From positions 992,001 through 1,056,000 of the forward strand of contig NC_003283.11 in NCBI RefSeq assembly GCF_000002985.6: 64,000 nucleotides of DNA. Direction: 5' to 3'. The DNA is from Caenorhabditis elegans. Lineage: Eukaryota; Nematoda; Chromadorea; Rhabditida; Rhabditidae. The translations under genes and the position numbers were made by a program. Shown here piece by piece: positions 53,901 to 63,776 of the stretch. Within the stretch, counting starts at the first letter, position 1. Each line of letters starts with the position of its first letter. The notes beneath the pieces were generated by a model. It worked only from the letters and a program-made list of their open reading frames with translations, had not been told where the DNA came from and ran no database searches.

Positions 53901-56577
53901 CACTTCTTTCCGATCTTTTTTTAAAGTTATTTTTTTCTTAACTGAAAAATCCCTTACAATTTCTGCCGGATGCGAGATCTCAATCTGAGCTGCAAATCCA
54001 TTCTGCTTGAAGTGAATCGTCGGTTGAGTATTGCTCTGCTCCACAACCAAAGTCATCTCCGATTTCTCCCAGCATCCTCTTCCATTATCATCCAATCGTG
54101 CACTATAGGTTCCTGGTCCGATATTCTCAAATGTGAAGACATCGGTTCCTTTGACACTTCTCACCAGAGTCTGACCGGGAAGGAATAAGGATACTGTAGC
54201 TGTTGGGCAAGCTCCGATACATGATAGATGAACATTGGCGTTGGTCTTGAAGTGGGTGAATCTCAGATTGGTAACAGCGTTCTTCAAAACTTCAACTTCC
54301 AAAAGACGTGGCGTCAGGGATGAAGTCTTATCTGTTGGCTCGATTGTGAAGAGTCCCGGGCTCACTGGTTGGCAGAAGGATCCATCAGCTTTCGGCTGAA
54401 TTTCCAGGGATCTTTTGTCGTCTTTTCTAGTGAATGTGAGCTTTCCGAGCACTCCATTTTCAGATTTTTCCACTTGACCACAAATATCAAACTTCTGAAC
54501 AGTGACGTCTTGAATCTCAACTTTCGGGAATTTCACATTAGCATGTACTGTGGAGAACTGGGTATTTGGAGCTTTTGCAGTGATAGTGGTGTGCTCATCC
54601 TCCTTGAGATTCTCAATTTTTAAATATCCCTGAGAATCGGTTTTTCCACCAGATTTCTCATTCACCAAAACTTCAACACCAGAAAGTGGTAAGTCTTTGG
54701 AGGTGACACGAACTCGTCCAGTTGCGGATTGAGCAACAAATCGGGCCTGCAAATTAAAATTGATAAATTTAATATATAAATTTTGCATTTCTCACCTCAC
54801 TAGCCGCCTGGGAAACCACAACTTTTTGTGGATTCGGCGAAAAGTTGATCGATTTTGGGCCATTGACATGAGAAGCAGCCAAATAGTATTCACCAGACGG
54901 GACACATGCCACCGAGAGTCGTCCACGTGGATCAGTCTTGCCAATTGAGCATTTGACGTTGTGAGTGCTCGGCACGTTCAGCGAGCCTTCGCTTCCCACG
55001 CATTTGATGTTTGGAAGCTGAAAAAATAACAAAATCAATACCAATCGATACTTAAAACTTCGTAAAATTTGTTTCTCTCTCTTCCTCCCACCGCCCAGCC
55101 TGAGCATAAGCCTGGGCCTAAGCCTAAGCCTATGCCAAAGCCTAAGCCTAAGCCTAAGTCTAAATCTAAGCCTAAGCCCAAACCTAGGCCTAAGCCCAAG
55201 CCTAAGCATGAGCCTAAGCCTAAGCATGAGCCTGAGCCTAAGCTTAAGCCTGAGCCTAATTGTAAGCACAATTTTTTCACGATTTTTGGATATTCTTATG
55301 TGAAAAATTCGAGTTAAAAATTATAATGTTTCTACTGTACTAGAAAACGTCTAAAAACTTTATTTCTTGTGCTATCGTATTTTTCTATAATAAGCCACAC
55401 TTGTCATGAAGCAAGCAACCAATCAGGAACGCTAGCCACGCCCCTTGTGCGTCGCTGATTGGTCGGTGCCGCGCGGGAATTTAAAAATAATAAAAAACTT
55501 ACATCAATGGAAGAAGTAGCATAAAGTGTCATGACTGCATCAACAAATGGATTCATGCTCTCCGTCCTCGTGTGAACCTCCAATTGATATCCGGAAATTT
55601 TGAAGTTCGGCGTAACCACGACTGGCGCGTTCTTCACCTCCACCGAAGTCTTGCCCTTGGAAATGCACTCCGACGCTCCAGCTCCAGTCGACACTTCATA
55701 CTTTCCTGGTGGGGCTCTCATCTCGTACTTTCCACCGTCTTCAGTCTTAGTTTCAGCAATCTGCTTTCCATTTTCAGTCAGAACAAGCGGAAGACCGGCG
55801 GCGGCACCATCAACAGTTCCACGAACCGAGAAGCCGGTCAAGTGGAAGACGAGGTCCTCGTTTAGGGAGCACGCGTCGGTTTTTCCGTCAATCTTGATCT
55901 CGATGCTGTCGGGCTCTGGAATTTAAAGTTTAAGTAGGCCTGTTTAATGCGTTGCAGTGAGTACCGGTACAGCCATGCAAAAAGTGCCTAACTGCCTACT
56001 AGGCTACCTACGCCTGCCTCGCACCTACACTGCCAATAGGCTTTAAATCATGTGTTGAACTACACTATTAAGACACAGAATAGCCCGAAAAAATTGCGGA
56101 AGTACAGAAAACAGAAGATAGGCACTGCACCAGGTAGGCATTTTGCCAGGTACGTAGGCAGGCACGTAGGCAGGCAGGCAAACCAAAAAAGGAAAACATG
56201 CCTACCTACCTTATCAAACTAGCTTGCAACAAGCCTTTTTTCCGCTCTAATGTTTAGAGTTCAAACTAACCAAAATAATATCCAGCTGGCGCGGAGACCT
56301 TCAACGTATAATGTCCCTTATTGTAGACCGGAATCATAAAATACCCATTTGACGGATTCACCTCCTCCTCGTGCTTCATATGCCCTTCCAGTGTCAGCAA
56401 TCGAACCTGAAGCTTTTGACGGGGGTTATATGTGGAATTATAATTTGATTGAAAACCTACCTTCAACTGGGAATAGTCGACCGGTGACGTGGATTTCACG
56501 GATCCTGCGCAACTGTACACGTTGGCGAGGGCTCCAGGGAGCAGCAGTGATAAGAGTATTAAAGGTAAAGAACCCAT
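50953..56577 (-). CDS. nra-4: NOMO homologue NRA-4 (nicalin-associated ER membrane protein), 1121 aa
   Basis: Exons are 56577-56461, 56406-56271, 55915-55503, 55017-54796, 54746-53958, 53467-52896, 52846-51823 and 51045-50953 (TAA); all phases match and the sum is 3366 nt. It has a signal peptide [19 protein letters not shown] long lumenal part of beta-sandwich repeats follows, with recurring G-x-Y or G-x-F turns (PNNGYF-like [51 protein letters not shown]). A single membrane segment spans about residues 1073-1090 ([15 protein letters not shown]), with a short basic cytosolic end HHRKRK. Vertebrate NOMO has the same design and pairs with nicalin and TMEM147 at the multipass translocon. In C. 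elegans NRA-4 with NRA-2 (nicalin) is reported to influence nicotinic receptor assembly. TTTTCCAG lies just before ATCATG, so SL trans-splicing is likely. Confidence 0.93.
51100..51770. repeat. TAGGCAG/CTGCCTAC repeats, nra-4 intron 7
   Basis: Repeated short inverted blocks (CTTTTTGCCTGCTTATA, GGTAGGCAGATAGGTAGATG, GCCTGCCTATGCCTGCCTAC, GGCGGTAGGCAGACGCGTAGG) occur at about 150-bp spacing. They are diverged foldbacks of the GCCTGCC family, also seen at 55935-56200. Confidence 0.7.
53624..53910. mobile_element. Foldback element AGTGTT(A/C)GGGT(A/G)TAGCAGGC, nra-4 intron 5
   Basis: The ends AGTGTTAGGGTATAGCAGGC and GCCTGCTACACCCGAACACT are inverted repeats with a few mismatches. Inside, CTCAGGCTCCCCAAGCCTGA and TCGGGCTCGGGGAGCCTGAG pair, and GAGCCAC/GTTGGCTC blocks form inner stems. 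It is GC-rich against the AT-rich intron. Confidence 0.85.
55097..55265 (+). repeat. Interstitial telomere-like (GCCTAA)n tract, nra-4 intron 3
   Basis: About 28 imperfect GCCTAA hexamers with CATGAGCCT variants form this tract. It reads TTAGGC in the nra-4 transcript and is the longest such tract in the window. Confidence 0.9.
55410..55475. repeat. GCAACCAATCAGGAACGCTA / CGTCGCTGATTGGTCGG inverted pair
   Basis: This is another copy of the GATTGGT foldback family, in nra-4 intron 3. Confidence 0.6.
55935..56205. repeat. GCCTACC/GTAGGCAGGC foldback, nra-4 intron 2
   Basis: CTGCCTACTAGGCTACCTAC ... GCACCTACACTGCC and GGTAGGCATTTTGCCAGGTA ... GGCAGGCACGTAGGCAGGCA form inverted blocks that fill the intron. 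Confidence 0.7.
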
Positions 56578-56580
56578 GAT

Positions 56581-58125
56581 CTGGAAAATTCGAGATTATT
56601 GAATGAAAATTTTCAGAAGTTTTTCTTGAAATTGACGGAAGGGAAACACAAGCGCAAAAAAATAAGACTATATGAGATTAACGATATGAGATTAACGAAT
56701 TGGAAGAAATGTTGGAAAAAAAAATACGTGGCTAACAGAGACTCCAAATGTTCAAACGTGGAAAATTGACATTTCACGTAATTTTTAAAAGAATTTCAAA
56801 AGTTTGAGACGTGATTTTTTTTGAAAAAAAAGTTTATTTTCACGTGAAAACTAATAATTTCTCAGGCACGAATTTTCGCGATTTTGCACAAAAGTTACGG
56901 TTACCGGTCTCGACACGATAAATTGTTGTTAAATGCAAAAAGGTGTGTGCCTTTAAAAAATGATGTAATTGTTCATTGCTATATTTGAATGTTTTCTGAA
57001 TAAGCATATTTATCGAAAACTATGTAAAATCAATGAAAAATTCTCAGAAACAGGAGGTTTAAAATTACTGTAATCTTTAAAGGCGCACATATTTTTGCAA
57101 TCAACTGAAAATTGCCGTGTTAAGACCGGGAACCGTAATCTTGGCGCAAAAATCTCAAAATTTAACTTTAAATATTTTCAAGTGGTTTTTGTTTCAATTT
57201 TAACAACAAAACTCTTTCGAAAAAAATCAAAACTTATAGTAAGAACTGTGCCTAGCTTTAAAGGCGCATTTTGCTCTTTCCAGAAGGTTTAAAAAAATTT
57301 TAAAAATAGTAATCTGTTACGTCATGACAATCTGAAAATTTTAGGCCGAGCACCTAACTCCCAAGCATTTTTTAATTTAATTTTAAAAAAATCACATTTT
57401 TCGAAAGAAAAAACTGCAAAAAATTGAAGCAAAACAATGAAAAATAGGAAAATCTAGAAAAGGAGTGCACTGCAAAAAAAACAGACGTCTCTGGGTCTCC
57501 TCCAAAGAGCACAGTGTCATCGATCGAGAGTGACCAGTAGAGCGCGCTTGTTGCCGCCGTTGACCACCGGAGAACCTCTACGTTTTTCCCGCCGGCCAGT
57601 TGTATTGCGGAATTGTATAAAAACAGGTGTAGTATTCACTAATTTTGCTAATAAACATAGTTATAAAAAAACAGTTTAAAATTATATGATTTTCTCCACG
57701 AATAGTAAGAAAAAAGATTTTATTAAAAGTAAAATTCAATTCAATTTCAAAATTGAAAAAATTATTGCCTTGATGCTAAATATCATGGTTTTGCGACAAT
57801 TATATGGTACCGGGTCTCAACACGATAATTTTTTCTAGCTACAAAAAAATGTGCGCCTTTGAAGAGTACTGTAATCTTACGTTTTGGAATTTGCATCGAT
57901 TTTCTAGATTTTTACGAGTTTTGTAAAAATTAAAGTGTCCTATTTTAGGTTTTTTTCGAATAAAAATTTCTATACTCTATTCAATGTTTTTTATCAAAAA
58001 ATATAAAAAATCGACGAAAATTTGACCTTTTGAAGCTAAAAAAATTTGTTGTCTCGAGACCGGCCACCATATTTTTGTCGGGAACATTGCAGAAATTTGC
58101 GTCTGGGTAGTTTTAAAAAATTAGC
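56581..58125. other. Intergenic: nra-4 promoter side and chemoreceptor 3' side
   Basis: Two GGCGCACA-type foldback copies lie at about 56880-57270 and 57790-57870. A GC-richer segment at about 57485-57610 (GTCTCTGGGTCTCCTCC ... TTGCCGCCGTTGACCACC) could be promoter sequence or a repeat end. I see no coding exon. Confidence 0.5.
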
Positions 58126-61014
58126 TCAAATCGAAATAATCACAGATTTCCGTCTTCCGACTACTGAAATCCTCCGGTCCTTCCGATTGCAGAATCGGAA
58201 ATAATTGCGATAGTCCTTGATTTGCCAAATGATAAGAATTGTGTTAACTGCAGGATACATTGGTAGTAGAGACGCCAGAACGAATGGGATTTTCTGAAAA
58301 AAATTAGTATGGTCCTTTGAGTTACGGTAATAAATATGCATTTCGAAATTTCTATTAGACTTGCAACCAGTGCTGTGCGGCTCTCGGCTCTCGGCGCGCG
58401 TCGAGAGCCGACTTTTTTCAAGAGCCGCACAGCACTGCTTGCATCCCCCTTTCTTTAAATTGGCGAATCATATCTAGGTTGCCGTTGGTTTTATCAAAAA
58501 ACTGTCAACTGGCAAAATACGTACAAACAACTGTACTAAATTATGCTAGTTAAAAATTTTTTGGTAAAACATGAGACAGCCGAGATATAAGCCGTCTAAG
58601 TAGAGCACTTACTACCCTATGAATCAAATTTTTGAACTCAATAATTGAATAACTGCCGAATTGTCAATTTATGAAATATTTACAAATTTTCGGAAATTGG
58701 GCGGAAATTACTTTAGGAACTTCTACAAAATGACCTATTGCACCTTAATTTTCCAACGTCTCTCATTAAAAATTATTGTGAAAATATAGAAAACCACCTT
58801 ATTTCTCCTCAATTTGTGATTTCAAGCCATTTTTAACCACTCCGTACCTGTCCCAAATTAATACCCAAAATCCCAGTAATCACATTAAAAGTGAGTGGAA
58901 AAATTGTGAAAAGTGTCGGCGAAATGCATTGAACAAAAAGCAGACGGTAAATTGAGGAGAACTGGTTACGGTTTGATAGGTCCGAAGAAACTTTTGCAAT
59001 TATTCGATTTGCAGATATGATGATAGTGAAAAATAATATCAAAATTAAAATTAATATGTTCAAAATGAAAATGTAAAACAGTGTGTCGAATTTTTGAATC
59101 TGAAATTAAAAAATTTTGTCCTATTACGGGAACTAAATATTATGAGAATGCGTATTGCGCAACATATTTGACGCCCAAAATATCCCGCAGCAAAAATTAC
59201 AGTAATTCTTTAAATGACTACTGTAGTGCTTGTGTCGATTTACGGGCTCACTCTTCGAAATGAACACAAATCATATATTTATCGACGGAATATTAAAATT
59301 GAGAAAAAAAAAAGGGAGAATAGTACGAAGAAACAAAGGTAAATTGAATATCGCTGTCGCCTTAAATCGTCAGCAGCGCTACAGTAGTCATTAAAAAAAT
59401 TATTGTAGTTTTCGCTACGAGATATTTTGCGCTTCAAATATTTGGCACAATACGCATTCTCAGAATTTTGTGGTTCCGTAATATATGTACCTCCAATGAA
59501 AATCCCAGTGAGGCACGATGGCCGATCTTGATTTTCAAGTGCTCCCAAACAAATTCAGTGGCTTTCTTGATTTTTTGCTCGGTTGGTGCAAAGCAATAAG
59601 TGACAGCCAGAAGCCAGTTGGAGATAATAATGAAATTGATGAGCGGGGGAATGTAGATCAAAAATTGAAATGTGCGAAACCATTCGGATCTGGAATTCTT
59701 CAGAGAGCTATTTCAACAAGCAATATTCAGCTTCTACAGAGCCAAAATTGGAGAGTATAGGCACATTGAGAGCTTCCCTGTAGGCGTCAAAACGCTTACC
59801 TCACGCCACGTATCGCGCCTCCTGTATAGTGCTGCGCGGAGCCCAAAAAGTGTCGGCCGCGGCAAAAGAACCGCCTTTTGCAATATGCATTTTGCAAAAA
59901 GACCGGGGTGAAGCACGCCGCTTGGAGGCAGGAGTCAGGCTCTGAAACCGCGCCTACCTCCCATGGAAGCCCTAGATACATTTATGCTATGTTTTAAATT
60001 CTATTTTTTTTCGGTCCATTCAAATTCTTTTTAGTCAGTTTTTAGAAGATATTTTTTATAATTCAAAGTACCTCTCTGCCGAACAATTTTTTTGTGGAAC
60101 CCTAATTTAAAGGTTCATATTTCAAATGGCATAAATGAAATTTTTTTTTAATTTTCCGAAGTTTTGTCAATATATTTCGAAGTAGTCGAATTTTAAACGC
60201 TATAATTTTAAGCAAATACCCTTCCATTATAGGGAATGCACTGAAAATGTGATTTTCGTGACTATTTTTCTGCGAATGCTTTTCAACAAAAACATGCATT
60301 ACAAAGTGATATTTTGAAAAATGATATTTTTTTTGAAAGCTAACCTGCAAACCTGAGCATATTGAAACGCAAATGAGTAGGAAATAAGGAACAACGATTC
60401 CATAAACGAGATCGCAAATGCGTAGAGCAACGCCTGAGAAACTCTTCTACTCTGTATGGGTCCCACCGCGAAAAGCACAAAATCCCCATCGGACACGTAC
60501 CAGTAGGGTACCGTGCATATTTCACAGATACTGTAGCACACACCGGTCAAGGCGATGGCTACCAGTATGTGTTGGTACCGGGCAAGGTAGGTGGGACGAA
60601 CTCTAAAGATAGTAGTTTTGGATTTTCGTGGGTGGGAAGTTTTGAATTTCCGTGGGCTTAAACTTGAGCTTAAGCCTAAGCCTAAGCCTAATCCTAACCC
60701 TAAATAGCGTCAGAGCTAACGCTCCCCCACTGACGCCAAGCCTAAGCCTAAGCCTAAGCCTAAGCCTAAGCCTAAGCTTAAGCTTAATCTCCCTCCCTGG
60801 ATATCGTTACAAGTTTGGACTTTATTGGATATCAAGGTAGGCAGGCACATCCGCAGGCCTACATGTTTGCCTACCGCCTGTTTTGGCAATAGGCAGTAGT
60901 TGAAATTTGAAATTCGAACCTCAACACCAAAAAAGCAAGAAATCCACTAAAAATTGCAGATATTGTGCCAATAATGATAACCACAATAGATAACGTTGAT
61001 TCGAGATTATCCAT
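58126..61014 (-). CDS. Seven-transmembrane chemoreceptor-like protein, 323 aa
   Basis: Exons are 61014-60920, 60602-60345, 59689-59491, 59099-58848 and 58293-58126 (TGA); all phases match and the sum is 972 nt. The size is right for a nematode chemoreceptor. Seven hydrophobic stretches are visible: IVVIIIGTISAIFSGFLAFL; HILVAIALTGVCYSI; ALLYAFAISFMESLFLISYS; FLIYIPPLINFIIISNWLL; FYIFILNILILILILFFTII; PTLFTIFPLTFNVITGI; and FVLASLLPMYPAVNTILII, which carries the PxxN motif before IKDYR. The TM1 GFLAFLVLR and the IKDYR end suggest the Str superfamily (str/srj/srd-like), but I cannot choose a class. The gene is likely expressed in sensory neurons by family analogy. Introns hold a hAT-like MITE, a TATTACGG palindrome and a telomere-like tract. 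Confidence 0.86.
58368..58437. mobile_element. 70-bp hAT-like MITE, almost one hairpin
   Basis: The ends CAGTGCTGTGCGGCTCT and AGAGCCGCACAGCACTG are perfect 17-bp inverted repeats. A second inner stem is CGGCTCTCG/CGAGAGCCG. The flanks CTTGCAAC (58360-58367) and CTTGCATC (58438-58445) form an 8-bp duplication with one mismatch. It lies in the last intron of the chemoreceptor gene. Confidence 0.9.
59122..59483. mobile_element. TATTACGG palindromic element, copy C (chemoreceptor intron 3)
   Basis: The ends are TATTACGGGAACTAAATATT and GTGGTTCCGTAATA. Mirrored arms include GAGAATGCGTATTGCGCAAC and GGCACAATACGCATTCTCAG. In the transcript it starts 7 nt after the end of exon 3 (donor GTACATA, then TATTACGG). 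Confidence 0.87.
59775..59990. mobile_element. AGGCGTCAAAACGC element, chemoreceptor intron 2
   Basis: GTAGGCGTCAAAACGCTTACC on the left and GGCTCTGAAACCGCGCCTACC ... CATGGAAGCCCTA on the right mark the same family as 50195-50460. It is GC-rich and non-coding. Confidence 0.65.
60660..60792 (+). repeat. Interstitial telomere-like tract with short non-repeat break, chemoreceptor intron 1
   Basis: GCTTAAGCCTAAGCCTAAGC runs to about 60702. It is broken by AGCGTCAGAGCTAACGCTC and then resumes at 60740 as (GCCTAA)n. It reads TTAGGC in the transcript. Confidence 0.9.
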
Positions 61015-62603
61015 TTTTTCTCCCAAAACTAAAATTTCAAATCTCAACCAGAATAAGCACAAAATACTAAAAAAGAAAATAACTAGACGCTCGTTATTAT
61101 TGCGGTAATGTGGTATTTTTGATATTTATGTGTATTCGAACAAGAAATAATTATTATATTCGACTGATAAAAATCATGTGGGCTAGAAGAAATTTGGTGT
61201 ATTATGAGTATGATTCAATTTGTACCCACATGGAATATTGTTGCAAGAAAATAAAATAAAATAAAAACCTGAAAATAATTAGATTTCAATCTGAAACATG
61301 TGTATTGACTGATCAAAAATTTAAAAATAATCTAGTTGAAATGAAATCGTCATCTATTTGCTGATTTTTTTTGGAAAATATGTAGTTTTCTATGCAGGAG
61401 TAGGAGTAGTCTAATGACTAAAGAAATTTATATAAAATTTACAAACAAAATATTTGGAAACTTCCGATTGTTACGTCAAGGTTAAATTTGAAATGTTGTA
61501 ACATATGAATAAAATTGCCAATTTTTACTCTGAAATTGTCAAAATTTTCAAAAACCGTAACTAATGGGGTTATTCAAGTAATGTAGCGAAATGTATTTAA
61601 ATACATTTGTGACGTCACAAATGTATTTAAATACATGTTTTTATTTACTTGAATACATGTGTGACGTAATTTTACTACAATTTTTAATTTTCCGACACTA
61701 CTTGAATAACCCCATAAGGGAAAAAGTTGCCAAACTTGCTAAAATCAACAATAATCAAAATACCAAAAAACTTCAAAAATAAACATTTCCAAAAATGGCA
61801 AAATCCAAAAAAGGTGTTAAACCCAACAATTTTCAATATTTCCGAAATTGCCAAAAAATTCTACAACTAAAACTTCCAAAGTGGACAAACTTGCCAGAAT
61901 GCCCAATAATTTCAAAAATAAAAATGTCCGAACTTCAGTGATGTGCCAAAAATGCGGACTACCAAAAATTTCAAAAACCAAAAATTTTCAAAAATAGTCA
62001 AAACTTTTCGAAAACCAGCAGTTGCAGAAAATTGCCGAAGTTGCCGAAAATTTCAAAAATTTCAAAAACCAAAATTGCCAAAATCTCTAAAGTTCGGGCA
62101 ACTTCATCATTTCCCAAAATGGATAAGTAGTCACATTTTCAAAATCCCGCAAACGTCAAAACTGCCAAAATTGCAGGAAGTTCCAGTAAATTGGCAATTC
62201 CGTCAGTTTTGGCAACTTGAGCATTTAAGGAAATTGCCAAAAACTTCAAACCTTAAAAAACTTTTCTAGTTCTCGAAGTTTTGGCAATTTTTTGGTAAAT
62301 TTATCAAAGTGTTGTATTGGCAATTGCAAAAAATTTCAAACACCAAAAATTGCCAAAAATTTCCAAAACTTCTCAAAAACCAGTAGTTACAGAAATTTGC
62401 CGAAAATTGTCAAAACTTTCCAACAATTTTAAAAATTAAAAATAAAAACCAAAAACTGTCAGAACTGCCGAAATGGCCAGAACTTTCCAAAAACCAAAAA
62501 TTGCTGAAGTTGCCAAAAAGTGTATTTAGATAGATAGTTAGCCTTGCAGATCCTATTCAAAAAAATTCTGAAATGCTGAATTTATTCAAACGAAAAATAA
62601 TGT
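61015..62603. other. Intergenic between chemoreceptor and DUF19 pseudogene
   Basis: It contains one Harbinger-like MITE (separate entry) and, from about 61740 to 62520, a degenerate repeat of TGCCAAAA/AAACCAAAAATTGCC units that produces spurious ORFs. GAAATTTTAG 14 nt before the chemoreceptor ATG may be an SL acceptor. No gene is seen. Confidence 0.6.
61565..61714. mobile_element. 150-bp MITE with TAA duplication (PIF/Harbinger-like)
   Basis: The ends are TGGGGTTATTCAAGTA and TACTTGAATAACCCCA, perfect 16-bp inverted repeats. TAA flanks both ends (61562-61564 and 61715-61717). The interior has a run of ATGTATTTAAATACAT palindromes separated by TGACGTCA. Confidence 0.87.
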
Positions 62604-63773
62604 TTATCCAAGTCTGCTGAAGTCGCACTTGCCCACAAATCCGGAAGAGAAACCGATGAATTTCTGAAAATGAAGGTTATTTTCAAGATTTATTCTATGT
62701 AAACTCTATGACCTCTTTGAGTGAATCCCATTCCTGCTTGCCACATGTCTCCGAAACTTCCTTCTTCATTCAGTCGTCTTTTCCGAAATATGTCTTGCAA
62801 ACTTCGCTTTTGATTGTTTTAAGCATTCCTTCCTTTTTCTCCAAATGAATATTGTTTGGAATTGGGTGCCAGTCGCCAAAACACATTGATTTTTTCTCAT
62901 TCAATTTATCACTGCATTTGGAAAAGTCATCGGCAACGTACGTAATAGCATCACAATGTTATTCGACAGCCCTCATCGCATTGTTTTTCGGTTCCTTCAT
63001 TCCCAAGCATGAAATTTTGTCAATACACTTGACAATGCTTTGACATTCCTTCTTGTAGTCTGCCAAATCTGTCTTGTTGTTCATATGGAGCTCATCAAGT
63101 TGGTGTAAGAATATGCCCAGGCGCTAAATATAGATTTTTGGCATAAAAAGCATTATTGTGGGTGTAGGCGTGAATGCGAGTTTTCTTTAAAAAATTTTTA
63201 AAATAGGCTTAGGCTTAGGCTTAAGCCTAGAATTAGACTTTGGCTTAGGATTAGGCTTAGGCTTAAGCTTCGGCTTAGGCTCAGGCATAAACTTTGGCTC
63301 ACTTAGGTTTAGACTTATGTTTAGGCTTACATTAGGCTTAGGCTTGTGCCCCCCTTGAAAAAGAAAAATAAAAATTCCCAAAATTTCCTAAAAGTTCGGA
63401 AAAATGTAAGAAACAACAATAACACTGATAAATGTAAAGAACATTTTGAAGGCAATTTTTAAGATTGAGAATGTTGTTAAAGAGACCGATAAAATTATAA
63501 ATATGATATTAATGTGCGTGCAAAACAGAATTACAATTTTGGCAGTTCCTTATTTAAATTTGAGATTTTTCAATCTATTTTTCTGTTTTCTTGTTTTGAA
63601 GGAAAATATAAGAAGCCCTAATAACTCACCATAATACATGCTTGAACTGCTCGAACTGCCTCTTCCTGACTAGTACACTTGGTTTCTGTTGCTACAGTTG
63701 TTGGTATACTTGCTCCATGAGCCACTCCCAAAAGCACAGTCCCAATGACAACAAGTTTAAGAAAACCGATCAT
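62604..63773 (-). pseudogene. DUF19-type secreted protein, disabled by two in-frame stops
   Basis: Exons would be 63773-63630, 63123-62713 and 62663-62604. Exon 1 encodes a signal peptide (MIGFLKLVVIGTVLLGVAHG) and a first Cys pair. Exon 2 shows the DUF19 pattern: YKKECQSIVKCIDKISC, HCDAITYVADDFSKC, SMCFGDWHPIPN, VCKTYFGKDD, MKKEVSETCGKQEWDS. Exon 3 ends GKCDFSRLG. Exon 2 is interrupted by TAA at 62961-62959 (after RAVE) and by TGA at 62772-62770 (after FGKDD), the latter at a position where the family usually has Cys. The donor after exon 2 is GTCATA, a poor splice site. Otherwise the frame is intact over about 190 codons, so inactivation looks recent. Expression of a short product from exon 1 remains possible. 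Confidence 0.82.
63206..63350 (-). repeat. Interstitial telomere-like (TTAGGC)n tract
   Basis: TTAGGCTTAGGCTTAAGCC is followed by imperfect hexamers to about 63350. It lies in the first intron of the DUF19 pseudogene. Its orientation is opposite to the other three tracts, on both the chromosome strand and the transcript. Confidence 0.9.
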
Positions 63774-63776
63774 TTT

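Noticed and set aside
55035..55317. Pro-Lys or Gly-Leu repeat ORFs
   Set aside because: Translations of the (GCCTAA)n tract in an nra-4 intron.
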